Source of the DNA: an uncultured Corynebacterium sp.
GTDB lineage: Bacteria; Actinomycetota; Actinomycetes; Mycobacteriales; Mycobacteriaceae
Length of the DNA: 64,000 nucleotides
Assembly (NCBI RefSeq): GCF_946222985.1
Contig: NZ_CAMIFY010000003.1
Span: 1 to 64,000, forward strand
Direction: 5' to 3'
A program made the translations under genes and the position numbers. The notes under the pieces are model-generated. The model had not been told where the DNA came from. It made no database searches and saw nothing but the letters and a program-made list of their open reading frames with translations. Positions 1 to 7,971 of the stretch are shown piece by piece. Every line of letters starts with the position of its first letter. The first letter of the stretch is position 1.

Positions 1-573
1 GGCATGGCGGGACTGGCGTGGGTCAACACCACCGCCGCCACCGCCGCCGCGATGCTCGGCTGGCTCGCCGTCGAGCGCCTGCGCTACGGCCACGCCACGT
101 CCCTCGGCGCCGCCTCCGGCATCGTCGCCGGTCTCGTGGCCGTCACTCCGGCCGCCGGCGACCTGACCCCGTTGACCGCGCTGATCCTCGGCGTCGTCGG
201 TGGCGCGCTGGCCTGCCTCGGCGTGTCGCTGAAGTACCGCTTCGGATTCGACGATTCCCTCGACGTCGTCGGCGTCCACCTGGTCGCCGGACTGTGGGGC
301 ACCGTGGGCGTGGGCCTGCTGGCCACCGACTCCGGTCTGCTCACCGGCGGCGGCTCCTACGGCCTGAAGCTCTTCGTCATCCAGATCCTCATCGCACTCG
401 TCGCGATGGCGTTCTCCGGCATCATCACCTGGCTGCTGGCCATGGCGCTCAAGGCGACCATGGGCTGGCGCATCGACGACGAGGAGGAGCGCGGCGGCGT
501 CGACAACGCCGAGCACCGCGAAACCGCCTACGACAGCTCCGGCGGCATCCCGGTCCACCTGGCCGCCCGCTAG
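1..573 (+). CDS. amtB: ammonium transporter AmtB, C-terminal part (5' end outside window)
   Basis: The reading frame is already open at base 1, so only the last 190 or so residues are present. It is the C-terminal half of an Amt/Rh channel, a trimeric inner-membrane protein that conducts ammonium/ammonia. Four hydrophobic segments are visible. The segment DVVGVHLVAGLWG (around residue 92 of the fragment) carries the His matching the second of the two conserved pore histidines. A short polar, acidic cytoplasmic tail follows. The PII gene begins 48 bp downstream, the classical amtB-glnK pairing, so the tail is probably where PII docks under nitrogen sufficiency. The identification is secure; the start cannot be seen. 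Confidence 0.93.
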   Translation, partial: GMAGLAWVNTTAATAAAMLGWLAVERLRYGHATSLGAASGIVAGLVAVTPAAGDLTPLTALILGVVGGALACLGVSLKYRFGFDDSLDVVGVHLVAGLWGTVGVGLLATDSGLLTGGGSYGLKLFVIQILIALVAMAFSGIITWLLAMALKATMGWRIDDEEERGGVDNAEHRETAYDSSGGIPVHLAAR

Positions 574-621
574 TCGGCCGATCGTCTCCGCCCGCGTCAC
601 AGACACGAGAACAGGAACACC

Positions 622-963
622 ATGAAACTGATCACCGCGATCATCAAACCCACCACCCTCGAAAGCGTCCGCACGGCGCTCGAAGAGCTCGGGGTCTCCG
701 GGCTGACCGTCTCCGAAGTCCGCGGATTCGGACGGCAGCAGGGCCACACGGAGGTCTACAGGGGCGCCGAATACGCGGTCGCCTTCGTCGAAAAGCTGCG
801 TCTCGACGTCGTCGTGCCCGACGACATGGCCGAAAGCACCCTGACCGTCATCGCCGACTCCGCCCGCACCGGTTCCATCGGCGACGGCAAGGCCTGGGCG
901 ACCGAGGTTTCCGACGCCATTCGCGTCCGCACCGGTGAAGTCGGCGACGCCGCCCTGCGTTAG
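622..963 (+). CDS. glnK: nitrogen regulatory protein PII (GlnK type)
   Basis: A PII signal-transduction protein of 113 residues, the normal family length of about 112. It senses 2-oxoglutarate and ATP/ADP and controls AmtB and nitrogen regulation. The T-loop reads GHTEVYRGAEY with Tyr at position 51, the residue that is nucleotidylylated (adenylylated in actinobacteria). The B-loop TGSIGDGK lies near residues 83-90, and the C-terminal IRVRTGE signature is present. It lies just after amtB, probably in one transcript. In corynebacteria the modifying enzyme GlnD is usually encoded next; here ffh follows instead. ATG start; the preceding GAACAGGAACACC gives a weak ribosome site. Confidence 0.95.
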   Translation: MKLITAIIKPTTLESVRTALEELGVSGLTVSEVRGFGRQQGHTEVYRGAEYAVAFVEKLRLDVVVPDDMAESTLTVIADSARTGSIGDGKAWATEVSDAIRVRTGEVGDAALR

Positions 964-1082
964 ACCGGCGGTGGACCTGCGGCGGGTGCCGGTGGGTATG
1001 GTGGGTGGGCCATATCCGCGACGTTTTTCGACGACGTCGCTTCACGACGACACCGACACGACACCAGGGAGATCGACCACCA

Positions 1083-2705
1083 GTGTTTGAATCACTCTCC
1101 GAACGCCTCACCGGGGCACTGAAGGATCTTCGCGGCAAGGGGCGCCTGTCCGAGGCGGACATCAACGCCACCGCCCGCGAGATCCGGTTGGCGCTGCTGG
1201 AGGCGGACGTCTCCCTGCCGGTGGTGCGCGCCTTCATCAAGCGCATCAAGGAGCGCGCCGCCGGTTCGGAGGTGTCGCAGGCGCTGAACCCGGCGCAGCA
1301 GGTCATCAAGATCGTCAACGAGGAACTCGTGCAGATCCTCGGCGGCGACACCCAGCGACTGCGCCTGGCGAAGAACCCGCCGACGGTGATCATGCTCGCC
1401 GGCCTCCAGGGCGCCGGCAAGACCACCCTGGCCGGCAAGCTGGCCAAGCACCTGGTGTCGCAGGGCCACACGCCGATGCTGGTGGCCTGCGACCTGCAGC
1501 GCCCCGGCGCAGTGCAGCAGCTGCAGATCGTCGGCGAGCGGGCCGGCGTGCCGACGTTCGCCCCGGACCCGGGCACGTCGATGGATTCCCACGACCACGA
1601 GATGGGCACCTCCCACGGCGACCCCGTGTCGGTGGCCCAGGCCGGCATCGAGGAAGCCAAGCGCACTCAGCACGACGTCGTCATCGTCGACACCGCGGGT
1701 CGCCTCGGCATCGACGAGACGCTGATGACCCAGGCGCGCGACATCCGCGACGCGGTCAACCCCAACGAGGTCCTGTTCGTCATCGACGCGATGATCGGCC
1801 AGGACGCGGTGCAGACCGCGCAGGCCTTCCGCGACGGCGTCGACTTCACCGGCGTGGTGCTCACCAAGCTCGACGGCGACGCCCGAGGCGGCGCCGCGCT
1901 GTCGATCCGCGAGGTCACCGGCAAGCCGATCATGTTCGCGTCGACGGGCGAGAAGCTCGAGGACTTCGACGTCTTCCACCCCGAGCGCATGGCCAGCCGC
2001 ATCCTGGGCATGGGCGACATGCTCAGCCTCATCGAGCAGGCCGAGACGGTCTTCGACCAGTCGCAGGCGGAGCAGACCGCCGCGAAGATGGGCTCCGGCG
2101 AGCTGACGCTGGAAGACTTCCTCGAGCAGATGCTCATGGTCCGCCGCATGGGCCCGATCGGCAACATCCTCAAGATGCTGCCGGGCGGCGCGCAGATGTC
2201 GGAAATGGCCGACATGGTCGACGAGAAGCACCTCGACCGCATGCAGGCGATCATCCGCGGCATGACCCCGGCCGAGCGCACCGACCCCAAGATCCTCAAC
2301 GCTTCACGACGCAAGCGCATCGCCGCGGGCTCGGGCGTCAACGTCAGCGACGTCAATCAGCTGGTCGAGCGGTTCTTCGAGGCCCGCAAGATGATGGCCC
2401 AGATGGCCGGCAAGTTCGGCATGCCCGGCGGCGGCGGACGCCCGTCGAACCGCAAGAACAAGAAGGGCCGCAAGGGCAAGAAGGGCAAGAACAAGGGCCG
2501 GGGACCGACGCCGCCGAAGGCGATGCGTCAGGGCGGCATGCCGGGCATGCCGGGAATGCCCGGGATGCCCGGGGCCGGCGGTGGAATGCCGGACATGTCC
2601 GAGCTGCAGAAGCAGATGAAGGGCCAGATGCCCCCGGGCATGGAGGGCCTCGACCTCGACAACCTGGACTTCGGCCAGGGCGGCAAGGGCGGCAAGGGCA
2701 AGTAA
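1083..2705 (+). CDS. ffh: signal recognition particle protein Ffh (SRP54)
   Basis: The 540-residue GTPase subunit of SRP, which binds 4.5S RNA and signal peptides of membrane proteins and delivers ribosomes to FtsY. The N domain is followed by the G domain: P-loop GLQGAGKTT near residues 106-114, DTAGRLG near 203, TKLDGDARGG near 260. The Met-rich M domain carries the RRMGPIGNILKMLPG segment and SRRKRIAAGSG. The C-terminus is extended by a Lys/Arg-rich stretch and tandem MPG repeats (about residues 486-500). I chose the GTG at 1083, where the conserved N-terminus FESLSERL begins, preceded by AGGGAGA; the open frame reaches further upstream but without homology. A TATGGT at 997-1002 is a possible -10. 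Confidence 0.95.
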   Translation: MFESLSERLTGALKDLRGKGRLSEADINATAREIRLALLEADVSLPVVRAFIKRIKERAAGSEVSQALNPAQQVIKIVNEELVQILGGDTQRLRLAKNPPTVIMLAGLQGAGKTTLAGKLAKHLVSQGHTPMLVACDLQRPGAVQQLQIVGERAGVPTFAPDPGTSMDSHDHEMGTSHGDPVSVAQAGIEEAKRTQHDVVIVDTAGRLGIDETLMTQARDIRDAVNPNEVLFVIDAMIGQDAVQTAQAFRDGVDFTGVVLTKLDGDARGGAALSIREVTGKPIMFASTGEKLEDFDVFHPERMASRILGMGDMLSLIEQAETVFDQSQAEQTAAKMGSGELTLEDFLEQMLMVRRMGPIGNILKMLPGGAQMSEMADMVDEKHLDRMQAIIRGMTPAERTDPKILNASRRKRIAAGSGVNVSDVNQLVERFFEARKMMAQMAGKFGMPGGGGRPSNRKNKKGRKGKKGKNKGRGPTPPKAMRQGGMPGMPGMPGMPGAGGGMPDMSELQKQMKGQMPPGMEGLDLDNLDFGQGGKGGKGK

Positions 2706-2731
2706 GTTCGGCTAGGCCCCGCTGCGCCCTT

Positions 2732-4894
2732 CTACTCCAGTTCCTCGAGGATCGGCGCCAGCTCGCGTTGCAGCGCCGGGCGCAGCGTCTCGGTGTACGC
2801 GACGCTGAGGTGGTTGGTGTCGCGGTAGACGATGACGTTGCCGACGACCGCGGGGCAGTGGTCCTCGGTGCACATCGCGTCGCTGAGGTCGATCGACCAA
2901 CCGCGCTCGAAGGTGTCGAACAGGTCGGCCGCCGGGTTGGACGGCGCGAGGCCTTCGTCCCGCGCGATGCCGCACTCGAAGGCCGCCGCCTCGGCTTCGT
3001 CGTCGTTGCGCCAGTTGACGCGGGCGTCGGCGAGGCATTCGGGCACGTTCGTGCGCTCGCCGTCCTCGGCGACGATCCACGCGTTGTCGCGGATGCCGAC
3101 CAGGGGGACGCCGGCGGCGTCGATGAAGCGGAAGGCCTCGGCCATGCCGGGGGAGATCTCGTCGGGGCCCTCGCCCCAGTCGCCCTCGGCGCGGGTGGAG
3201 GTCGAGACGACCAGGTCCGGCTGTTCGGCGGCGATGCGGTCGAGCACGCGCTCGGACCATTCGATGCAGGCGTCGTCGGAGCTGGGCAGCGGCTCGTCCA
3301 AGGTGATCACGCAGCCCTGTCGGGTCAGCGGGATCAACCGCCAGCCGACGTCGGCGGCGATCTGGTCGAGCACGGTGCTCCACTGTTCGGAGTGGGAGCT
3401 GCCGATGAGGAACATCGTGCGCTCCCCGTCCGGATCGCCGTAGACGCAGGGCTCGCCGGCTTCATCGCCGAAGCGCTTGCCGTCGGCCATGTGCGTCGCC
3501 GATTCGCGGGCGTAGGTCATGCAGCCCTCTTTGCCGACCAGGGGATAGGCGTCGGCGACGAATTCGGGGGCGGGGAGCGGCGCGAGCCCGCGGGGCACGG
3601 GGTAGCCCTCGGAGAGTGCTCGAGCACCGGGGTAGGTCAGCGGATCCAGGGCCGTCGCCTCGGAGTCGGCGGCGCGCCGCGAGTGCTCGGTGCCCAGCGC
3701 CACCATGCCGCCGGCCATGGCGATGAGCACGACGGCGGCCACGGCGCGCGCGGCACCGGGTCCGGTGCGCAGCGTCCGGGCCCCGTCGCGCAGGCGATGC
3801 TCGCCGACGCGGGGGCGGGGGGCCTTCTGCATGAGGGGCTTTTCGACGAAATGGTGCGTCGCCCACGCCAGCGCCAGCGACACGGCGATGACGGCGAAGC
3901 CGACGCCGATGCCGGCGTCATCGAGGTCGAGGGCCGACATGGTGAGGATCAGCAGCGGCCAATGCCACAGGTAGAACGGGTAGGCGACGTCGCCGAGCAT
4001 CCGCATGACGCCGGACTCGAGGATCCGGGACATGAACCCGGCCCCGCCGCCGAGGATCACCAGGGCCGCGCCGCCCAGCGGCCACAGCGTCCAGGGTCCG
4101 GGGAATTCGGCGGCGCCGTCGAACATGAACCCCGTGGACACGATCATGGCCACGCCGACGACGGGCAGCACCGGGGCGAGGAACCGGGGCGTCGTGAAGC
4201 GAAGGACCGCCAAGGCCAGCACTCCGCCGACGGTGAGCTCCCACATCCGCGTCCAGGTGGAGTAGTAGTTCTGGCCCTGCGCCTGATCGTGGAGCTGCGT
4301 GGCCCACCAGAACGACGCGACGGTCGCGGCGACGAGCAGCGGCGCCATCACGCGGGTCACCGTCACCGAATCGGGAGCGTGGGTGGAGCGCAGGACGAAG
4401 GCGATGACGGAGACCAACAGGATGCCCAGCAGGTAGAACTGGCCCTGCACCGACATCGACCACAGGTGCTGGAACGGCGAGACCTCGGTCGACGCCGCGG
4501 CGTAATCGGCGCCCTGCGCGGCGAGCACGTTGTTCTGGAAGTACAGCAGAGACGCGGGCAACTGCTCGGCGATCTGGCCGTTGACCAGTGCCGGGGCGAA
4601 GGCGAAGATGCCCACCGTCGTCGCGGCCACGACGATGATCAGCGACGGCAGCAACCGGCGCGCCGAGCGCCAGATCGCATGCAGCGGATTGACCGACTGC
4701 TCGGGGCGGTCGGCGTTGCGCATCTGCGAACCGAGGAAGAAGAACCCGGACAGCAGCAGGAACACGTCGACGCCGCCGGAGACCGACCCGACGAAGACGT
4801 GGAACGCCACGACCAGGCCGATGGCCAGGCCGCGCAGGCCGTCGAGATCATGGCGATGGACGCGGGTCGGCCGCGACGGGGACGGCGCGGTCAT
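2732..4894 (-). CDS. acyltransferase family 3 protein with C-terminal SGNH domain (copy 1)
   Basis: A 720-residue OafA/YrhL-like membrane O-acyltransferase. It opens with HDLDGLRG (around residue 13) and has about ten hydrophobic segments in the first 370 residues, including HLWSMSVQGQFY around 139-150. A periplasmic SGNH hydrolase-like domain follows, with the nucleophile block IGSSHSEQW near 493 and the Asp/His block DTNHLS near 690. Such proteins move an acyl group across the membrane and place it on a cell-envelope sugar or lipid; the acceptor cannot be told. The usual Asp of the GDSH block is Ser here. The ATG overlaps the stop of the upstream paralogue in ATGA, indicating coupled translation. 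It is convergent with ffh. Confidence 0.85.
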   Translation of the reverse strand: MTAPSPSRPTRVHRHDLDGLRGLAIGLVVAFHVFVGSVSGGVDVFLLLSGFFFLGSQMRNADRPEQSVNPLHAIWRSARRLLPSLIIVVAATTVGIFAFAPALVNGQIAEQLPASLLYFQNNVLAAQGADYAAASTEVSPFQHLWSMSVQGQFYLLGILLVSVIAFVLRSTHAPDSVTVTRVMAPLLVAATVASFWWATQLHDQAQGQNYYSTWTRMWELTVGGVLALAVLRFTTPRFLAPVLPVVGVAMIVSTGFMFDGAAEFPGPWTLWPLGGAALVILGGGAGFMSRILESGVMRMLGDVAYPFYLWHWPLLILTMSALDLDDAGIGVGFAVIAVSLALAWATHHFVEKPLMQKAPRPRVGEHRLRDGARTLRTGPGAARAVAAVVLIAMAGGMVALGTEHSRRAADSEATALDPLTYPGARALSEGYPVPRGLAPLPAPEFVADAYPLVGKEGCMTYARESATHMADGKRFGDEAGEPCVYGDPDGERTMFLIGSSHSEQWSTVLDQIAADVGWRLIPLTRQGCVITLDEPLPSSDDACIEWSERVLDRIAAEQPDLVVSTSTRAEGDWGEGPDEISPGMAEAFRFIDAAGVPLVGIRDNAWIVAEDGERTNVPECLADARVNWRNDDEAEAAAFECGIARDEGLAPSNPAADLFDTFERGWSIDLSDAMCTEDHCPAVVGNVIVYRDTNHLSVAYTETLRPALQRELAPILEELE

Positions 4895-7083
4895 CGGACG
4901 GGGCCCGTCGCGTCGAGCTGCTCGAGGAAGGGGACCATGCGGCGATTGAACTCCCTGGAAAGAGTGAGGGCGAATTGGTCGGACAGGTGGTTGTCGTCGC
5001 GGTAGACGTACAGGTTGCCGATCACCGCGGGGCAGACGTCGGGGCCGCAGAGCACGTCGGAGAAATCGAGGCTCAGCGACGACGGGAGGTCCGCGAGGAA
5101 GGCGTCGGCGTCGTTGACGGGGGAGAGCACCCGGTCGCGCGGCGGCCCGCAGTCGACGGGATCGCCGCCGGCGGCGACGCAGTCGGTGGCGTTGTAGGGG
5201 TCGCCGACGTCGTCGATGAGCCACGGGGTGTCCCGGACGCCGACGAGGGGGATGCCCAGATCGGCCAGCGCCCACCAGAAGTCGACGTAGCCGTCGGGCG
5301 TGTAATCGGTGTTCTCCCAGCCCGGGCGGGTCGACGTGGTCACCACCACGTCGGGATCGACGTCGGCGAGATGGTCGACGACGGATTCGGACCACTCCGC
5401 GCACAGGTCGTTCATGTCCCACACAGGCGCGAGGAACGTCGCGCAACCGGGGCGCAGGATGACCTCGAGGCGGTACCCGGCGTCCAGGGCGACCTGCTCC
5501 AGCGGCGAGAACCACTGTTCGGAGTGCGACCCGCCGACCAGAACGATCGACCGGTCGGAGTCGACGTCGCCGTAGACGCAGGGAGAGCCGTCGGTGTGGC
5601 GCTTGACGGTGACGACGAGGTCCGGGTCGTCGCCGCGCAGCGACAGGCACCCGTCCTGGGCGGGCAGGGGCCACATGTTGTTGATCAGGTCCTGCTGCGG
5701 CCGGTAGGGCACGTCGGCGGGCACGTCGGCGCCGTCGGTGACGGCCATCGCACCCGGGTAGAGGGCCGGGTCGAGCGTGGTGGCGCGCACCTGCTCGATG
5801 CGGTGCTGCTGGACGGGGGAGGCGACGAGCATGAGCATCGCCGCGACGCCGAGCACGCCGGCGGCGACGGCGCGACCGCGCGACGCGGGCTCGGTGCGCA
5901 CGCGGCCCAGCGTCCGCCGCCAGGGCCGGTCGCCGACCTTGGGCCGCGGGGTCCGGGACATGAGCGGCTTTTCGACGAAGCGGTGGGTCACCCAGGCCAG
6001 CGCCAACGACACCGCGACCACCGCGACGCCGAGCTTGCGCCCGGGGGCGTTGGCCTCCACGGCGAGCAGGGCCAGGATCAGCAGCGGCCAGTGCCAGAGG
6101 TACAGGGCGTAGGCGATGTCGCCGAGCGTGCGCATCGGCGCCGACGCCAGCCACCGCGACACCGGTCCGGCGCCGCCGCCGAGGATGACCAGCGCCGCGC
6201 CGAGCAGTGGCCACAGGGCCCAGGGGCCGGGGAAGACCGAGGCGCCGTCGAGGAAGAATCCGGTGGAGACGATCATCGCCACGCCGATGGCGGGCAGCCA
6301 CGGCTTGAGGCGCTCGGCGACGGGCAATCCGGCGACGACGTAGATGAGAAGGCCGCCGGCGGAGATCTCCCAGATGCGCGACCACGTCGAGTAGTAGTTC
6401 AGGCCCTGCGAGGCGCCGTGGAGCCAGGTCGCGTAGGCGAAGGACGCGACGGTGGCCGCCAGCAGCACCGGGAGCATCACCTTCCGCACGGCCCCGGGGG
6501 AGCCGCCGCGACGGCGCACGACGAACGCGACGGCGGCGATGAGCAGGATCGCGCCGACGTAGAACTGGCCCTGCACCGACATCGACCACAGGTGCTGCAG
6601 GGGAGAGACCGTCGAACCCGCGACGGCGTAATCCGCGACCTGGTCGGCGAGGGTGAAGTTCTGCCGGTACAGGATCGACGAGGTCAACTGCCCGGCCATC
6701 GACGGCGACTGCAGCTGCGGGAAACGGGCGATGACCACCAGGGTGACGGTGCCGAGCACGAGCAGCAGGGCCGGCAGCAGCCTGCGCGCGGTGCGCCACA
6801 GGGCCGGCAGGGGATTGATCGACTGCCCGGGGCGGTCGGCGTTGCGGATCTGCGAGCCGAGGAAGAAAAAGCCCGAGAGCAGCAGGAACACGTCCACGCC
6901 GCCGGAGACCGTGCCGCCGAATACGTGGAAGGCGACCACGAGCGCGATCGCCAAACCGCGCAGTCCGTCGAGATCATGACGGTACGTGCTGGCGCGATCG
7001 GACGTGGTCAGGGGAGCACCTCTGGTTCGGGGGCTCCGCCGGGAGCCGGGGCGTGGGTACGGTTCGAAGGATAACAATCGCAT
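4891..7083 (-). CDS. acyltransferase family 3 protein with C-terminal SGNH domain (copy 2)
   Basis: Paralogue of the downstream gene with the same plan: HDLDGLRGLA near residue 34, about ten membrane segments, HLWSMSVQGQFY near 163-174, then an SGNH domain with VGGSHSEQW near 513 and DDNHLS near 694. The predicted role is O-acylation of a surface glycan or lipid. The start is uncertain: ATG at 7083 gives 730 residues, but the conserved part could equally start from a non-ATG codon around 7011 (CTG behind AGAGGT). It is the first gene of a two-gene minus-strand operon and overlaps copy 1 by 4 bp. It diverges from rpsP, so the promoter should lie in 7084-7200. Confidence 0.83.
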   Translation of the reverse strand: MRLLSFEPYPRPGSRRSPRTRGAPLTTSDRASTYRHDLDGLRGLAIALVVAFHVFGGTVSGGVDVFLLLSGFFFLGSQIRNADRPGQSINPLPALWRTARRLLPALLLVLGTVTLVVIARFPQLQSPSMAGQLTSSILYRQNFTLADQVADYAVAGSTVSPLQHLWSMSVQGQFYVGAILLIAAVAFVVRRRGGSPGAVRKVMLPVLLAATVASFAYATWLHGASQGLNYYSTWSRIWEISAGGLLIYVVAGLPVAERLKPWLPAIGVAMIVSTGFFLDGASVFPGPWALWPLLGAALVILGGGAGPVSRWLASAPMRTLGDIAYALYLWHWPLLILALLAVEANAPGRKLGVAVVAVSLALAWVTHRFVEKPLMSRTPRPKVGDRPWRRTLGRVRTEPASRGRAVAAGVLGVAAMLMLVASPVQQHRIEQVRATTLDPALYPGAMAVTDGADVPADVPYRPQQDLINNMWPLPAQDGCLSLRGDDPDLVVTVKRHTDGSPCVYGDVDSDRSIVLVGGSHSEQWFSPLEQVALDAGYRLEVILRPGCATFLAPVWDMNDLCAEWSESVVDHLADVDPDVVVTTSTRPGWENTDYTPDGYVDFWWALADLGIPLVGVRDTPWLIDDVGDPYNATDCVAAGGDPVDCGPPRDRVLSPVNDADAFLADLPSSLSLDFSDVLCGPDVCPAVIGNLYVYRDDNHLSDQFALTLSREFNRRMVPFLEQLDATGPVR

Positions 7084-7151
7084 GTCGGCGCACCGGGATC
7101 GACCCGGAACAATGTTCACCGGCGGTGCAACTCGGCCGCCCGGCGCTCATT

Positions 7152-7179
7152 TTGGCTCCAGGGCGGAGGCTGGTATCGT
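7152..7179 (+). promoter_or_regulatory. candidate rpsP promoter
   Basis: TTGGCT (7152-7157), a 16-bp spacer and TGGTATCGT with -10 TATCGT (7174-7179). This would give a leader of about 155 nt before rpsP. The 7084-7342 gap contains no gene that I can support; the minus-strand acyltransferase operon must also be driven from here. Confidence 0.45.
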
Positions 7180-7342
7180 CTTTCGGGTTGTCCGCGCGCC
7201 GCGTGGGCGACGCTGCGGTTCGTCGGATCCGACCACGGTCGACCGATGGTCACCCGCAGATCAAATCAAGGGCAAAACCGGCCTCCGCCGCGAATGCGGG
7301 GGTGTCACAAGAATTGCCCCGTGACCGAGAGGAAGACGCCAC

Positions 7343-7849
7343 ATGGCCGTCAAGATCAAGCTTCAGCGAATCGGCAAGATCCGCACCCCGCACTACCGCG
7401 TCGTCATCGCCGACGCCCGCACCCGCCGTTCGGGTCGCGTCATCGAGAACATCGGCACCTACGAGCCGAAGTCCGAGCCGTCCGTCATCAAGATCGACTC
7501 CGAGCGCGCGCAGCACTGGCTGTCCGTCGGCGCCCAGCCGACCGAGCCCGTCCTGGCCCTGCTGAAGGTCACCGGCGACTGGCAGAAGCACAAGGGCATC
7601 GAGGGCGCCGAGGGCACCCTGAAGGTGGCCGAGGAGAAGCCGTCCAAGCTGGACCTGTTCAACCAGGCCCTGGCCGAGGCCAACGACGGCCCGTCCGCCG
7701 AGGCGATCACCGAGAAGCGTCGCGCCGCCAAGGAAGAGGCCGAGGCGAAGGCCGCCAAGAAGGCCGAAGAGGACGCCAAGGCCGAGGCCGCCGCGAAGGC
7801 CGAGGAGACCCCCGCCGAGGAGACCCCGGCCGAGGAATCCGCCGAGTAG
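7343..7849 (+). CDS. rpsP: 30S ribosomal protein S16
   Basis: The S16 core ([33 protein letters not shown]) occupies about the first 85 residues. The protein is 168 residues long because of a C-terminal tail rich in Ala, Glu and Lys (from about residue 115), as seen in other corynebacterial S16 proteins. It is a structural protein of the small subunit that helps assemble the 5' domain of 16S rRNA. GAGGAAG lies about 8 nt before the ATG. A strong terminator follows, so it seems to be transcribed separately from rimM-trmD, which lie 1.8 kb further on behind an ABC-F gene. Confidence 0.95.
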   Translation: MAVKIKLQRIGKIRTPHYRVVIADARTRRSGRVIENIGTYEPKSEPSVIKIDSERAQHWLSVGAQPTEPVLALLKVTGDWQKHKGIEGAEGTLKVAEEKPSKLDLFNQALAEANDGPSAEAITEKRRAAKEEAEAKAAKKAEEDAKAEAAAKAEETPAEETPAEESAE

Positions 7850-7895
7850 TTTCCGGCTTCCGCGTCACACGGACACCGACGCAAACGCCACACTG

Positions 7896-7928
7896 ACGCC
7901 GCCGCCCCATTCGGGCGGCGGCGTTTTT
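7896..7928 (+). terminator. rho-independent terminator after rpsP
   Basis: A 12-bp GC-rich stem (ACGCCGCCGCCC paired with GGGCGGCGGCGT) with a 5-nt loop, running into TTTTT at 7924-7928. Confidence 0.85.
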
Positions 7929-7957
7929 GCATGTCCGACGGTGTTTTCCGGGTGGGG

Positions 7958-7963
7958 TAGCAT
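7958..7963 (+). promoter_or_regulatory. -10 hexamer of the ABC-F gene, leaderless start
   Basis: TAGCAT with 8 nt to the ATG at 7972 and no Shine-Dalgarno sequence, so transcription probably begins at the start codon. Confidence 0.5.
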
Positions 7964-7971
7964 CGCTTCCC

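Noticed and set aside
2732..6799. A single minus-strand frame of 1355 codons
   Set aside because: Its first half is an out-of-frame reading of acyltransferase copy 2; only the part from 4894 downward is copy 1, as the ATGA overlap shows.
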